A stretch of 64,000 bases of DNA. Origin: Jingyaoa shaoxingensis. Lineage in GTDB: Bacteria > Bacillota > Clostridia > Lachnospirales > Lachnospiraceae. Under the pieces are notes generated by a model. That model saw only the letters and a program-made list of their open reading frames with translations. It was not told the DNA's origin and searched no databases. The DNA lies in contig NZ_JACRSZ010000010.1 of NCBI RefSeq assembly GCF_014385005.1, forward strand, positions 1 through 64,000, given 5' to 3'. This document shows, in pieces, positions 1-9,862 of this stretch. Within the stretch, counting starts at the first letter, position 1. Each line of letters begins with the position of its first letter. A program made the position numbers and the translations under genes.

Positions 1-224
<224 letters not shown>

Positions 225-370
225 TGTTTGAATCCAGTTCAAAATTAACGTCTAGCTAATTTATCCCTTTTACTGTTTTATAAGGTCAGTTCCTTGAATT
301 AACTTTTAGAATCTTTCAAGGTTGTTTCACTGTTCAATTATCAAGGTTCTTTTTCGTTTCGAACTTCTGT

Positions 371-399
371 ATTTTATCACAAGTCCAAAGCGTTGTCAA
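371..399 (-). promoter_or_regulatory. rRNA operon promoter
   Basis: On the minus strand there is a -35 TTGACA, a 17-base spacer and a -10 TAAAAT, about 145 bases before the 16S 5' end. It lies between the tRNA-Ser(GGA) gene and the rRNA leader, so the rRNA operon has its own promoter in addition to any read-through from the tRNA genes. Confidence 0.85.
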
Positions 400-426
400 C
401 TACTTTTTTATTTTTTCATTGACTAA

Positions 427-515
427 CGGAGAAGGAGGGATTTGAACCCTCGCGCCGCTATTAACGACCTGCACCCTTTCCAGGGGTGTCCCTTCAGCCT
501 CTTGGGTACTTCTCC
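427..515 (-). tRNA. tRNA-Ser (GGA)
   Basis: Class II tRNA with a long variable arm. The acceptor arms GGAGAAG and CTTCTCC pair, the anticodon loop is CTGGAAA (anticodon GGA), and the T-arm is GGGTTCAAATCCC. CCA is not encoded. It is transcribed towards the rRNA genes, downstream of tRNA-Ser(UGA). Confidence 0.95.
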
Positions 516-543
516 AGACTGATTTTCAACTTTATTCAGTTGA

Positions 544-629
544 CGGAGAGAGTGGGATTCGAACCCACGCGCCCTTGCGGACAAACGGTTTTCAAGACCG
601 CCTCGTTATGACCACTTCGATATCTCTCC
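544..629 (-). tRNA. tRNA-Ser (UGA)
   Basis: Class II tRNA with acceptor arms GGAGAGA and TCTCTCC, anticodon loop CTTGAAA (anticodon TGA), a long variable arm and T-arm GGGTTCGAATCCC. It lies 28 bases upstream of tRNA-Ser(GGA) on the same strand, so the two are probably co-transcribed. Confidence 0.95.
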
Positions 630-673
630 ATTTTAGCGCCTCATGTTTTCCTGCACTTCAAAAGGCAAGAATT

Positions 674-702
674 ATTCTAACACCAGGTTTTATATTTGTC
701 AA
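674..702 (-). promoter_or_regulatory. tRNA-Ser pair promoter
   Basis: Minus-strand -35 TTGACA, 17-base spacer and -10 TAGAAT, about 45 bases before the first tRNA-Ser. The rest of 703-798 holds no gene that I can see. Confidence 0.8.
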
Positions 703-798
703 CTATAATTTTACATTTTTTTCAACTTTTTTATTCCTTAAAAAATGGATGCTGCTCAGTTTATTGTCCAAGGTATTGAACCGCTGCGAAAATAGTTT

Positions 799-1827
799 TT
801 ACCTCTCTCCAAGTTTCAGATTCGGTACCGCATTCAGATCCCATCCGCTCCTTGTTCCTGCCAGATATTCATAATATGCTGCTGCGCCAATCATGGCTGC
901 ATTATCCGTACACAGAATTGGTGAAGGATGATAAAACTTCACATGATTTTTTTCACAGGCTGCTTCCATTTCTTTTCTCAGTGTCGAGTTGGACGCCACA
1001 CCTCCAGCTATGGCAAGCTTATCAAATCCATACTCTTTTACTGCCATCATTGCATGCTCTACCAGTACATCTGTAACAGCTTTCTGGAAAGATGCTGCCA
1101 CATCTGCTGCAACAACTTCTTCTCCCTTCATTCTGGCTGCGTTCAGATAATTCAAAACGGCCGATTTCAGCCCGCTGAAACTGAAATCATATACAGATTC
1201 TGCTATATGCGCTCTTGGAAAACTGATTGCTTCCGGATTTCCTTCTTTGGATAATTTATCAATCTTTGGTCCTCCCGGGTATCCCAGACCAATTGCCCTC
1301 GCCACTTTGTCAAACGCTTCTCCCGCTGCGTCATCTCTGGTACGTCCAAGGATTTTATATTTTCCATAATCTTCAACTACCACCAGATGCGTATGACCTC
1401 CTGATACCACCAGGCAGGCAAACGGCGGCTCCAGATCTTTATTCTCTATATAATTGGCTGAAATATGTCCTTCTATATGATGCACACCAATCAGTGGCTT
1501 TTTTGCCGCATAACTGATAGCTTTTGCTTCTGCCACACCGACAAGAAGCGCTCCTACCAGCCCAGGTCCATAAGTTACACCTATGGCATCAATATCATCC
1601 AAAGTTACTTCTGCCTGCTTCAAGGCTTCTTCTATTACCTGATTAATCTTTTCAATGTGCTTTCTTGACGCAATTTCCGGCACTACGCCCCCATACAGTG
1701 TATGAAGCGCAATCTGAGAAGAGATAATGTTGGATAACACTTCTCTTCCGTTTTTTATAACTGCTGCTGCTGTTTCATCACAGGAGCTCTCTATTGCCAG
1801 TATTAATACATCTTTTTCGTTTTTCAT
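799..1827 (-). CDS. tsaD: tRNA N6-adenosine threonylcarbamoyltransferase TsaD
   Basis: TsaD transfers the threonylcarbamoyl group from TC-AMP to A37 of ANN-decoding tRNAs (t6A), working with TsaB and TsaE in bacteria. The 342-residue length is normal. The N-terminal ATPase-like motif [12 protein letters not shown] starts at residue 12, and the metal-binding HIEGH motif gives H117 and H121. Later glycine-rich signatures ([20 protein letters not shown]) are intact. It is the last gene of a minus-strand cluster with tsaB, tsaE, rimI and rnz, and begins 5 bases after the rnz stop. There is no strong Shine-Dalgarno close to the ATG, so it may be translationally coupled to rnz. Confidence 0.97.
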   Translation of the reverse strand: MKNEKDVLILAIESSCDETAAAVIKNGREVLSNIISSQIALHTLYGGVVPEIASRKHIEKINQVIEEALKQAEVTLDDIDAIGVTYGPGLVGALLVGVAEAKAISYAAKKPLIGVHHIEGHISANYIENKDLEPPFACLVVSGGHTHLVVVEDYGKYKILGRTRDDAAGEAFDKVARAIGLGYPGGPKIDKLSKEGNPEAISFPRAHIAESVYDFSFSGLKSAVLNYLNAARMKGEEVVAADVAASFQKAVTDVLVEHAMMAVKEYGFDKLAIAGGVASNSTLRKEMEAACEKNHVKFYHPSPILCTDNAAMIGAAAYYEYLAGTRSGWDLNAVPNLKLGER

Positions 1828-1832
1828 AATGC

Positions 1833-2750
1833 TTATTTCGCTTCCCCTTCAAACATGAGTTCTGTGGATTTTCCATCTTTTCCCGGATATGCATTCGGAA
1901 AAATATCTGTCACTGTTTTCATATATTCTTCCGGATGGTTCAGGGACGGGCTGTAATGTGTCAGCCACATTTCACTGACATCTGCCTTTTTCGCCACTTC
2001 TGCCGCTTCCATAAAAGTCATATGCTTATGCTCGACTGCTTTTTCTTCTTTGCCTGGTTCTCCATACATACCTTCGCAAATCAGAAGATCTGCATTACGT
2101 GCATTGTCAATCAGTGACTGCGTCGGTCTGGTATCTGTACAGTATGTCAGTTTAATCCCCTTTCTTGGTGCTCCCAGCACCATATCAGGTGTATAACATT
2201 TTCCATCCGCTTCTATGGTTTCTCCTTTTTGCAAATGACTCCAATATTTCAGCGGAATCTCCTGCTCTTTTGCCCTTAATGCATCGAATTTGCCTGCTCT
2301 GTCTATCTCGATAGAATATCCATAACATAATACATTATGATTTACCCTATATGCTATCAGCCGATACCCATCCATCTCAAATACCTGCTCCGCTCCCTGG
2401 ATCTCTCGAAACCTTATCTCAAAAGGCAGTTCCGGTGCAATCACCCGAAGTGCACTGACTACACGTTCCAGTCCTTTCGGTCCAATCAGAGTCAGCGGTT
2501 CTGTGCGCATGGCATTCCCCATCGTCAGTAGGAGCCCAGGCAGACCGCTGATATGATCTCCGTGATAATGTGTAAAGCATATCACATCAATCGGTTTAAA
2601 ACTCCACCCTTTTTCTTTGATTGCTATCTGTGTTCCTTCTCCACAGTCAATTAAAATACTGCTGCCATTATATCGCATCATCAGCGAAGTCAGCCAGCGA
2701 TACGGGAGCGGCATCATTCCACCGCACCCAAGTAAACATACATCTAACAT
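1833..2750 (-). CDS. rnz: ribonuclease Z
   Basis: Metallo-beta-lactamase-fold endonuclease that removes 3' trailers from tRNA precursors. The zinc motif HYHGDH occupies residues 61-66, with H61, H63, D65 and H66. The motif near residue 276 (LTHYSPS) supplies a further family histidine. The 305-residue length is typical of the short bacterial form. It sits directly upstream of tsaD, so tRNA maturation and modification genes are clustered here. The ribosome-binding site (GGTG before ATG) is weak. Confidence 0.95.
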   Translation of the reverse strand: MLDVCLLGCGGMMPLPYRWLTSLMMRYNGSSILIDCGEGTQIAIKEKGWSFKPIDVICFTHYHGDHISGLPGLLLTMGNAMRTEPLTLIGPKGLERVVSALRVIAPELPFEIRFREIQGAEQVFEMDGYRLIAYRVNHNVLCYGYSIEIDRAGKFDALRAKEQEIPLKYWSHLQKGETIEADGKCYTPDMVLGAPRKGIKLTYCTDTRPTQSLIDNARNADLLICEGMYGEPGKEEKAVEHKHMTFMEAAEVAKKADVSEMWLTHYSPSLNHPEEYMKTVTDIFPNAYPGKDGKSTELMFEGEAK

Positions 2751-2824
2751 ATCGCACCAATACTTTCTGTCTTATGTCTGTCCTTCCTGCCACATCTTCC
2801 TGATCAGCAGCTTTTGAACAGTTT

Positions 2825-3031
2825 TTATATCAGTTCTGTCTGTTCATACATTTCGACAGGGATCGCAAAACGGATCACAAGCTCCTGAAAACAATTTTCG
2901 CAGATGCAAAAACGATACCCTTTCCGGTCTTCTTCCGAAAAATATCCCCATTCTTTCTGCACCTCCAGACAGTCTTCCTGTTTCTCTACAATCTTTTTTC
3001 CACACATATTACAGCATTTTTCCTGTTTCAT
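2825..3031 (-). CDS. small double-CxxC zinc-ribbon-like protein
   Basis: A 68-residue protein with CCNMC near the N-terminus and CICENC near residue 43. This gives two CxxC knuckles about 35 residues apart, as expected for a small zinc ribbon. A good Shine-Dalgarno (GGAGG) precedes the ATG. It lies between rimI and rnz on the same strand. I do not recognise a named family. Zinc binding is inferred only from cysteine spacing, and the function is unknown. Confidence 0.75.
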   Translation of the reverse strand: MKQEKCCNMCGKKIVEKQEDCLEVQKEWGYFSEEDRKGYRFCICENCFQELVIRFAIPVEMYEQTELI

Positions 3032-3083
3032 CTCTCATCCTCCATTTCCTGTGATGAAAAAGATTATACAGGAAACCTCCATT

Positions 3084-3557
3084 TTATCCTATCGGAAACG
3101 ACTGGAGATATTTCCACATTATCACTGCATTCTCTTTTGGAAAATCATAAAAATTCTTACGGACACCACACGTTTCGAATCCTATCTTCTGGTATAAAGC
3201 AAGTGCAGCCAGATTGCTTTCCCGCACCTCCAGTGTAAATGCCCGTACACCTCTGTCCTCTCCTGCCTTCAGAAGCTCCAGAAGCATCCTTTCCCCTACT
3301 CCGCATTTCCTGCATGCTGCATCCACAGCCACATTTGTAATATCTGCCTCATCCAGCACCTGCAGAAAACCACAGTATCCTACCAGTTTTTCCCCTATGC
3401 ATGCCACCAGATAGCAGGTATTCTCCTGCGCAAGTGAGTCTGCAAAGCCCTGTTGTGACCACGGAAGAGAAAATGTCTCTTTTTCGATTCTTGCCACTTC
3501 TGTCAAATCTTCTGTTGTCATTTTCCTGACACAAATATCTCGGCTATATTCAGGCAT
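3084..3557 (-). CDS. rimI: ribosomal-protein-alanine N-acetyltransferase RimI (GNAT)
   Basis: GNAT-fold acetyltransferase of 157 residues. Conserved features are the N-terminal MTTEDLTEVARIEKETF stretch, the acetyl-CoA loop RKCGVGERML (the family's Q/RxxGxG/A motif) and the C-terminal ALALYQKIGFE helix-strand. In characterised bacteria RimI acetylates the N-terminus of ribosomal protein S18. Its start overlaps the 3' end of tsaB by 8 bases and a GGAG lies before the ATG. The tsaE-tsaB-rimI arrangement is common in Firmicutes. Confidence 0.9.
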   Translation of the reverse strand: MPEYSRDICVRKMTTEDLTEVARIEKETFSLPWSQQGFADSLAQENTCYLVACIGEKLVGYCGFLQVLDEADITNVAVDAACRKCGVGERMLLELLKAGEDRGVRAFTLEVRESNLAALALYQKIGFETCGVRKNFYDFPKENAVIMWKYLQSFPIG

Positions 3558-4266
3558 GTTTTTCTCCTGCCTGTTTTTCTGCCCTTTCTCTTTCTGCCTG
3601 TGACAGTCTCAGGTAATTCGGCTGATGTTCCATGGCAGTCTCCAGATGCCCTGCCTGTGCATACTGCATACCAAGAGCCGCCACTGCTCCTGCACGCTGG
3701 CGGTTCAAATGTGAAGGTGCAAGCAAATATGGCACTTTCAGTTCTTTTTGTATTATATCCAGATAAACAGGCACTCCGTCTCCTGCCAGTACCACTTCTT
3801 GTCCAAGCTGATTTAGCTTTGCCAGAATCTCTTCCACCGGAACTGCCATTTGATCTTCAACTTTTTCCAGTTCATTTCCGCTGAACTTATAAATTCCGGT
3901 ATAGACCTGGCTTCGTCTTGCATCCATCATTGGGCAGACCAGTTTATCACTCCCACAAAAATTATACGCAATACCTTCCAGTGTCGGGACGGATACCAGT
4001 GGCTTTTTTAATGCCAGTCCCAGTCCCTTGGCAGTTGCAGAACCGATGCGCAGACCGGTAAAAGAACCTGGACCTGCTGCCACTGCAATTGCATCTACCG
4101 TGGACAGATCCAGCTCAATCATTTTGCCAATCTCATCCAACATAGGAAGCAGTGTCTGTGAATGTGTTTTTTTGTAGTTGATGGTATACTCTGCCAGCAT
4201 CTGTGTATCTTCCACTACCGCAACGCTTGCCACCATCCCTGAGCTGTCAATTCCCAGAACCTTCAT
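3550..4266 (-). CDS. tsaB: t6A accessory protein TsaB
   Basis: Inactive TsaD paralogue that scaffolds the TsaB-TsaD-TsaE complex for t6A synthesis. The 238-residue protein starts LGIDSSGMVASVAVV and carries the signature GPGSFTGLRIG near residue 67, typical of TsaB. Expected length. A GAGGTG Shine-Dalgarno precedes the ATG, which lies one base beyond the tsaE stop. Confidence 0.95.
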   Translation of the reverse strand: MKVLGIDSSGMVASVAVVEDTQMLAEYTINYKKTHSQTLLPMLDEIGKMIELDLSTVDAIAVAAGPGSFTGLRIGSATAKGLGLALKKPLVSVPTLEGIAYNFCGSDKLVCPMMDARRSQVYTGIYKFSGNELEKVEDQMAVPVEEILAKLNQLGQEVVLAGDGVPVYLDIIQKELKVPYLLAPSHLNRQRAGAVAALGMQYAQAGHLETAMEHQPNYLRLSQAERERAEKQAGEKHA

Positions 4267-4267
4267 C

Positions 4268-4687
4268 TTATTTCACCTCTATTCGCCGGTAATCAAATCC
4301 TTTTTCCAGATCCTTCTCTATCGTAATCCAGATCGTCTCCTCCGGCATAATTTCTTCAATTAAATTTGCCCACTCTACCAGGCATACGCCCTCTCCGAAA
4401 AAGCAGTCTTCGTATCCGATTTCATCCATTTCCTCTATATCTCCAATGCGGTACACATCAAAATGATAAAATGGCATTCTGCCTTCTTCATACACCTGTA
4501 CAATAGTAAATGTAGGACTGCTCACCGGTTCCGTAATACCAAGACCTTCTGCGAATCCCTTGGTCAGTATGGTTTTTCCCACGCCAAGATCACCCAGAAG
4601 TGCATATATCTGTCCCGGTTTCGCTTCTGTTCCCAGTTTTTTTCCTAATTCGAACGTCTCTTTTTCGCTAAATGTCTCTATCTTCAT
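4268..4687 (-). CDS. tsaE: t6A complex ATPase TsaE
   Basis: Small P-loop ATPase that drives turnover of the TsaBD complex. The Walker A motif GDLGVGKT is near residues 32-39, followed by SSPTFTIV and HFDVYR family motifs. I chose the ATG at 4687 (139 residues). A GTG one codon upstream also fits, and no strong Shine-Dalgarno is visible. The start lies inside the 3' end of the Nudix gene, suggesting translational coupling. Confidence 0.94.
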   Translation of the reverse strand: MKIETFSEKETFELGKKLGTEAKPGQIYALLGDLGVGKTILTKGFAEGLGITEPVSSPTFTIVQVYEEGRMPFYHFDVYRIGDIEEMDEIGYEDCFFGEGVCLVEWANLIEEIMPEETIWITIEKDLEKGFDYRRIEVK

Positions 4688-5294
4688 CACACTTCAAAAA
4701 ATAGAACGGATCCGGGCTGGTGATAAAATGCATCAGCATATAGGCACACATCATGGCCACTTTTTCTTCCTTCAGAATCCGTCTTGCTTCCTTCCTGTCT
4801 ACTAAGACCACTTCGATTTCTTCGCTGTCTTCTTCCCCTTCTGTACTGATCTCTCCGGATGCATAGCCGTAGACCATGGAACAACATTCATCTGTCATTC
4901 CAATCGTGGTGTATAATGGTTTTTCCATATAGGCTGGTACCTGAAGAGGCTCCAGTTTCAATCCTGTTTCTTCCCTTAATTCACGGATTGCCGCACTGTG
5001 ATAGTCTTCGTTCTTTTCCACCAGACCTGCCGGGAATTCATAAATAAAATCATCGATTGCATAACGGTACTGATGAATCAGTACGATTTTATCTCTTTTT
5101 TCTCCATACAGGCTGTAGATAGCTACCCCGTCCGGATTCTCATCTTTTTTTGCCAGCTTCATCTGACCTGCTTCCGATGCGCGGGATGCAACATAATAAT
5201 TCACATCCCCGCCCAGCCGGTTTTCCGCATTCAGATAATACATATTCAGGAAACGATTATCTGTCATTTTTGTAACGCTTCTGATCTTTCCCAT
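4668..5294 (-). CDS. Nudix hydrolase, ADP-ribose pyrophosphatase type
   Basis: The 208-residue protein contains a full Nudix box (GX5EX7REUXEEXGU) running from GLVEKNED to LREETGL at about residues 86-108. Upstream IYEFPAG and downstream family text suggest ADP-ribose or other sugar-nucleotide diphosphates as substrate, but exact specificity cannot be read from sequence. It follows tex on the same strand: the AAAGG at the end of tex serves as the ribosome-binding site. It overlaps tsaE by about 20 bases. Confidence 0.88.
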   Translation of the reverse strand: MGKIRSVTKMTDNRFLNMYYLNAENRLGGDVNYYVASRASEAGQMKLAKKDENPDGVAIYSLYGEKRDKIVLIHQYRYAIDDFIYEFPAGLVEKNEDYHSAAIRELREETGLKLEPLQVPAYMEKPLYTTIGMTDECCSMVYGYASGEISTEGEEDSEEIEVVLVDRKEARRILKEEKVAMMCAYMLMHFITSPDPFYFLKCDEDRDI

Positions 5295-5295
5295 T

Positions 5296-7449
5296 TTAAA
5301 TGCCTTTCATGGTTAACTGAATTCGTTTCTTATTCAGATCTACGCTCATGACTTTTACTTCCACAATATCCCCCACACTCACAACTTCCAGAGGATGTTT
5401 GACGAATTTCTTATCTGTAAGCTGAGAAATGTGGACAAGTCCGTCCTGATGCACTCCGATATCTACAAATACGCCAAAATCAATAACATTTCGCACGGTT
5501 CCCTTTAACACCATGCCAGGTGTCAAATCCTTCATTTCCAAAACATCAGTACGCAGGATTGGTTTTGGCATCTCATCACGCGGGTCACGGGCTGGTTTTT
5601 CCAGTTCTTTGACAATATCGCGCAAGGTAATCTCGCCAACCTCCAGTTCCTCTGCCAGTTTCTTATAGTCTTTGATCTTTTTTGATAAGCCTTCCAGCTT
5701 ACGGTCAGTAATATCTGCTGTGGTGTAACCCAGTTTTTCCAGCAAAAGTTCTGCTGCATGGTAACTTTCCGGATGCACACTGGTCTGATCCAGTGGATTC
5801 TTACCGCCCTGGATTCTCATAAATCCGGCACACTGTTCATATGCCTTCGGTCCCAGCTTCGCAACCTTCAGAAGCTGCTTACGATCCACAAACTGTCCGT
5901 TTTCTTCACGGTATATTACGATATTTTTTGCGATCACCTTACTGACACCGGAAATATATTCCAAAAGAGAAGCTGACGCAGTATTTAAGTCTACTCCGAC
6001 CTTATTTACGCAGTCTTCTACCACACCGCATAAAGTCTCGCCCAGCTTTTTCTGGTTCATATCGTGCTGATACTGGCCTACCCCGATAGACTTTGGATCT
6101 ATCTTGACCAGCTCAGCTAATGGATCCTGTACTCTTCGGGCAATGGATGCGGCGCTTCTCTGTCCCACGTCAAAATTCGGGAATTCTTCTGTTGCCAGCT
6201 TACTGGCCGAATATACAGATGCTCCCGCTTCATTCGTAATGACATACTGTACCGGTGTGGATATCTCCTTCAGAAGTTCCACAATCACCTGTTCAGACTC
6301 TCTGGAAGCAGTTCCGTTTCCTACTGAAATCAACGTAATATGATATTTGTCGATAAATTCTTTTACTTTATCTTTTGCAGCCCGTATCTTTTTCTCATTT
6401 GTCGGTGCAGTCGGGTATACCACTGTGGTATCAAGCACTTTTCCGGTAGGATCTACAACTGCCAGCTTACATCCGGTACGGAATGCCGGGTCCCAGCCCA
6501 ATACTACCTGTCCTGCAATCGGAGGCTGCATCAGCAGCTGCTGCAGATTCTTTCCAAAAACATTGATGGCTCCTTCTTCCGCGTTTTCTGTCAATGCATT
6601 GCGGATCTCTCGTTCAATTGCCGGTGCAATCAGACGTCTGTAGCTGTCTTCTGCCACTTCTTTCAGGATATCCGTTGTATTTGGATTCTCTTTTTTGATT
6701 ATCTGCTTTTCCAGATATCTTAAAATGCGTTCTTCCGGTGCTTCCAGCTTCACATTCAGGAACTTTTCTTTTTCTCCGCGATTCAGTGCCAACACACGAT
6801 GTCCCGCCAGTTTGGATACCGGCTCCTGAAAATGATAATACATTTCATAGACAGACTCTGCCTTTTCGTCCTTGGCTTCTGCTGTCAGAACACCTTCTTT
6901 TTCTGTCATCTCACGTATTCTGGTACGATATGCCGCTTCATCTGAAATGCTCTCGGCAAGAATATCCTTTGCTCCATTTATTGCATCCTGAACCGTGCAT
7001 ACCTCTTTCTCTTCATTCAGATAAGCTTTGGCTTCTTCTTCCAGTGGCTTTTTCGTCATCTGAAGCAAAATAATATTAGCAAGCCCTTCCAGTCCCTTTT
7101 CTTTAGCAATAGTAGCACGCGTCCTTCTCTTCGGACGATATGGACGGTATAAGTCCTCTACCAGTACCTGAGTCTGCGCCTCCAGGATCTTTTTCTTCAG
7201 TTCTTCTGTCAGCTTACCCTGGTCTTCAATGCTTGCCAGCACCTGTTGCTTCTTTTCTTCCAGGTTGCGCAGGTATACCAGTCTTTCGTGTAATTTACGA
7301 AGCTGTTCATCATCCAGCGTTCCGGTTGCTTCCTTACGGTATCTGGCAATAAATGGTATGGTATTGCCCTCATCAATTAATTTTACAGCAGCCTCTACCT
7401 GCCATGCCTGTACTTCCAGTTCGGAAGCAATTTTCTTTATAATATCCAT
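5296..7449 (-). CDS. tex: Tex-family RNA-binding transcriptional accessory protein
   Basis: Large nucleic-acid-binding protein of the Tex/YdcI family. The order is N-terminal HTH-like region (DEGNTIPFIARYRKE), a YqgF-like RNase H fold (GWDPAFRTGCKLAV), helix-hairpin-helix repeats (NTASASLLEYISGV) and a C-terminal S1 domain (GMVLKGTVRNVIDFGVFVDIG). I chose the ATG at 7449, which gives 717 residues, because Tex homologues start with M-x-I-I and an AGGTGG precedes it. A GTG at 7464 is an alternative. It is followed closely by the Nudix gene. Confidence 0.93.
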   Translation of the reverse strand: MDIIKKIASELEVQAWQVEAAVKLIDEGNTIPFIARYRKEATGTLDDEQLRKLHERLVYLRNLEEKKQQVLASIEDQGKLTEELKKKILEAQTQVLVEDLYRPYRPKRRTRATIAKEKGLEGLANIILLQMTKKPLEEEAKAYLNEEKEVCTVQDAINGAKDILAESISDEAAYRTRIREMTEKEGVLTAEAKDEKAESVYEMYYHFQEPVSKLAGHRVLALNRGEKEKFLNVKLEAPEERILRYLEKQIIKKENPNTTDILKEVAEDSYRRLIAPAIEREIRNALTENAEEGAINVFGKNLQQLLMQPPIAGQVVLGWDPAFRTGCKLAVVDPTGKVLDTTVVYPTAPTNEKKIRAAKDKVKEFIDKYHITLISVGNGTASRESEQVIVELLKEISTPVQYVITNEAGASVYSASKLATEEFPNFDVGQRSAASIARRVQDPLAELVKIDPKSIGVGQYQHDMNQKKLGETLCGVVEDCVNKVGVDLNTASASLLEYISGVSKVIAKNIVIYREENGQFVDRKQLLKVAKLGPKAYEQCAGFMRIQGGKNPLDQTSVHPESYHAAELLLEKLGYTTADITDRKLEGLSKKIKDYKKLAEELEVGEITLRDIVKELEKPARDPRDEMPKPILRTDVLEMKDLTPGMVLKGTVRNVIDFGVFVDIGVHQDGLVHISQLTDKKFVKHPLEVVSVGDIVEVKVMSVDLNKKRIQLTMKGI

Positions 7450-7484
7450 GTTTTTTGTTTCCACCTGTTTTCTTTTTATTGCTT

Positions 7485-7928
7485 TTATTCGCTCGCCAGA
7501 ATCTTCAAATAGTGTACCCCTGTCAGATTCTCAATATCGGTAAACAGGGCCATTGAGTTCCCTGTCGTCGGTAAAATATCCACGCAAAGTGTCAGCGAAG
7601 CGACTCCATTGACCGGTATTGTCTGATGGATGGTCAGAATATTAGCGTGATATTCTGCAATTACTTTCAGAACATCTGACAACAACCCTGGCTGGTCATC
7701 CATCTGTATTACAAATGTGATTTTTTTCCCTTTTGTGTTTTCATGGAAAAGCGCGATATCATCTTTATATTTGTAAAATGAACTACGGCTGATCCCTGTC
7801 ATATCAGAGGCTTCCTGAACCGTAGCAGCACGTCCGGTCTCCAGAAGCTTTTTTGCTTCTACCACTTTCAGCAGAACTTCCGGTACTGCCTTTTCCTTTA
7901 CAACATAAAACTGTTCTTTTCCTTTCAT
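7485..7928 (-). CDS. ACT domain-containing protein, UPF0735/PheB type
   Basis: A 147-residue protein with an N-terminal helix-turn-helix-like segment (VQEASDMTGISRSSFYKYKD) and a C-terminal ACT domain beginning ITFVIQMDDQPGLLSDVL. This matches the UPF0735 (PheB-like) family. ACT domains usually bind amino acids, and the N-terminal segment suggests DNA binding, but the role is not established. I chose the ATG at 7928, 5 bases after AAAGGAG; the GTG at 7934 directly abuts that sequence. Confidence 0.88.
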   Translation of the reverse strand: MKGKEQFYVVKEKAVPEVLLKVVEAKKLLETGRAATVQEASDMTGISRSSFYKYKDDIALFHENTKGKKITFVIQMDDQPGLLSDVLKVIAEYHANILTIHQTIPVNGVASLTLCVDILPTTGNSMALFTDIENLTGVHYLKILASE

Positions 7929-7954
7929 ATTCACTCCTTTATGTGGCAGCTTCT

Positions 7955-8791
7955 TCAGAATCCACGTCCACTGCCGCCACCATATGTATGTCCGCCTGAA
8001 GAACTGTGTGTAGATGTTCTTCCACTGTCTCCGCCTCCACCGGACGACTCATTTTCAATCTTGCGATGTGTCTCAAACTGACGCACAAAATGGTCATTCT
8101 GTGCCGTAATTGTCAGTCTGGCATTCTGTTCTGTGGAATACCGGTATTTTTTTACAATCTTATAACTTCTGTACAAAATTACCGTTACAAGTGCAGCTGC
8201 CAGCAATGCTCCCAGAAATGCCATCAGGACATCTTCCCCGGTCAGACTGTGATAGTACGTAATCTCTCCGGTCTCTGTATCATACGAATATTGATTCTCC
8301 GGGATACCGCTCTTCATATACTCCAGCGTCTTCTCCAGCATGGCTGTCATTGCCTCGCCATATTCCCCGTCTGATGCATACTTCTGTGCCACGTCATAGA
8401 TACTTTCCTCCCTGTAATCAGTAATATAATGGATCATATCACGTTCTGTCACCAGGTTCAGTTCCCGGTTATCCATATCGATAATCAGTGCAATTCCGCC
8501 TTTTGCATCATTGCTCTCCAGACCATATTCTTCGTAGGTCTCTTCCAATACTTCATTGGATTCCCTGCCATCTGCATCATCACAAGTCATAACCAATACA
8601 TTCATCTGCCAGGAAGTTTCTATCTCTTTTGCAAGAGTCTCTATCTGCTGCACTTCACTGTCAGAAAAAAGCTGTGCGTCATCCTGTACCAGACATTCTG
8701 CATATGCTGTCATGCCAGACAGACACAGCCATATACACAGTGTCAGCCATATGAAAGAGATCTTTCTTTTTGACCTGTATCTCTCTACCAT
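7955..8791 (-). CDS. TPM-domain membrane protein (YdjH/YgcG-like)
   Basis: Residues 1-32 form a signal peptide or anchor ending ...GMTAYAE. A TPM domain follows (VQDDAQLFSDSEVQQIE to the YASDGEYGEAMTAMLEKT region), then a transmembrane segment near residues 190-210. The C-terminal tail is rich in glycine and serine (SSGGGGDSG, GGGSGRGF). I chose the ATG at 8791, 9 bases after GGAGG. The ORF overlaps the zinc-ribbon gene by 7 bases, and the SPFH gene lies upstream in the same run. In Bacillus ydjG-ydjH-ydjI, equivalent proteins form a membrane-stress module; applying that role here is inference. Confidence 0.85.
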   Translation of the reverse strand: MVERYRSKRKISFIWLTLCIWLCLSGMTAYAECLVQDDAQLFSDSEVQQIETLAKEIETSWQMNVLVMTCDDADGRESNEVLEETYEEYGLESNDAKGGIALIIDMDNRELNLVTERDMIHYITDYREESIYDVAQKYASDGEYGEAMTAMLEKTLEYMKSGIPENQYSYDTETGEITYYHSLTGEDVLMAFLGALLAAALVTVILYRSYKIVKKYRYSTEQNARLTITAQNDHFVRQFETHRKIENESSGGGGDSGRTSTHSSSGGHTYGGGSGRGF

Positions 8792-9852
8792 CCCCAATAT
8801 CCTCCCAACAGCATAAGCAGGAACACTACTGCAAACACACCAAAAAACAGTTTTATTACTTTTTTCTTATCAATCGGAAGTTCACCGCTGATTTTCCGTG
8901 TCTGTCCGTTCATTGCGTAATAATAGATCTTATCGTTCTTTCCACGATAGGTAAGCACCCATACCGGAACGAGCAGATATTTCCAGTTTTCGCCCTGAAT
9001 ATGGAACTCACTTTCCAGAGATGAAACGGTATCATAGCCATGCACACTGCTTTTTACCATATCTGCTGAATGCTTCTGCACTTCTTTATGTAATTCCTCT
9101 GCCAGATCAGATTTTTCAATATCTCTTTTTTCTGCCAGAAAACCGCTCAGATATTCCATAGAAAAATCTTTGGTTTCTTCCAGGCGGAAAGGCTGTACTG
9201 CCTCTACCAGCTGTCTGTTTTCTTTGTTCAGTGCATTTCTGGTCAGTTCACGGAACTCCACTTCCGCTTCACGATCCAGATGATATACCTTTGTTTCCGT
9301 ATGTTCCATATCTCCGGTCCGGTAGACACGAATTCTCTTTGCCTCTCCGTGCCAGCCACCTTCTGTCTTACAGTCATACTGCCAAAACGGAAAGTAGATT
9401 CCACTGATCTTTTCGATCTGCTCTTTGCAGAAAAAATTTCTGGGAATAAATCGCTTTTTCTTCACATACTTCAGGAAGCTGTCCACTGCCTCTTTTTTAT
9501 CTACGGCAAATGGAATGATCTTATCCGGACGGTATTGTCCGGAGAGTTTTCCCTGAAGAATCACCGGATTGTGGCAATAGAAACAAAAGGTAGCGGCTGT
9601 AGTTGCATCGGTCACAATCTCCGCTCCGCAGCTTGGGCACAGATACAGATCTGCTTCTTCAAATGCTTCTCTGTCATTCTTACTCTCATCCTTCTCTTCC
9701 TGCTGTTTTGATTCTGTTGCCTGCTGATTCGCTGCAGCAGCTTCTTCCTGTGTGAATTCAGAAGAACAGTATTCGCACTGAAATTTCTGTGAAGCAGGAT
9801 CGAACTGCAGATCTCCTCCGCAGTTCGGACATTTAAACGTAACAACTGCCAT
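8785..9852 (-). CDS. zinc-ribbon membrane protein (YdjG-like)
   Basis: The 355-residue protein opens with a TFIIB-type zinc ribbon (CPNCGGDLQF ... CEYCSSEF) and has a second pair (LCPSCGAEI ... CFYCHNPV) near residue 75-95. The middle contains an acidic and glutamine-rich linker. A single hydrophobic helix ends the protein (LFFGVFAVVFLLMLLGGYWGW, last base of the chain trimmed here), consistent with a tail anchor. It overlaps the TPM gene downstream and follows the SPFH gene by 10 bases, so the three appear to form one operon. Confidence 0.83.
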   Translation of the reverse strand: MAVVTFKCPNCGGDLQFDPASQKFQCEYCSSEFTQEEAAAANQQATESKQQEEKDESKNDREAFEEADLYLCPSCGAEIVTDATTAATFCFYCHNPVILQGKLSGQYRPDKIIPFAVDKKEAVDSFLKYVKKKRFIPRNFFCKEQIEKISGIYFPFWQYDCKTEGGWHGEAKRIRVYRTGDMEHTETKVYHLDREAEVEFRELTRNALNKENRQLVEAVQPFRLEETKDFSMEYLSGFLAEKRDIEKSDLAEELHKEVQKHSADMVKSSVHGYDTVSSLESEFHIQGENWKYLLVPVWVLTYRGKNDKIYYYAMNGQTRKISGELPIDKKKVIKLFFGVFAVVFLLMLLGGYWGW

Positions 9853-9862
9853 ATTCTACTCC

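Noticed and set aside
575..874. 99-codon plus-strand ORF over tRNA-Ser and the tsaD 3' end
   Set aside because: It overlaps a tRNA and tsaD in antisense and has no family features.
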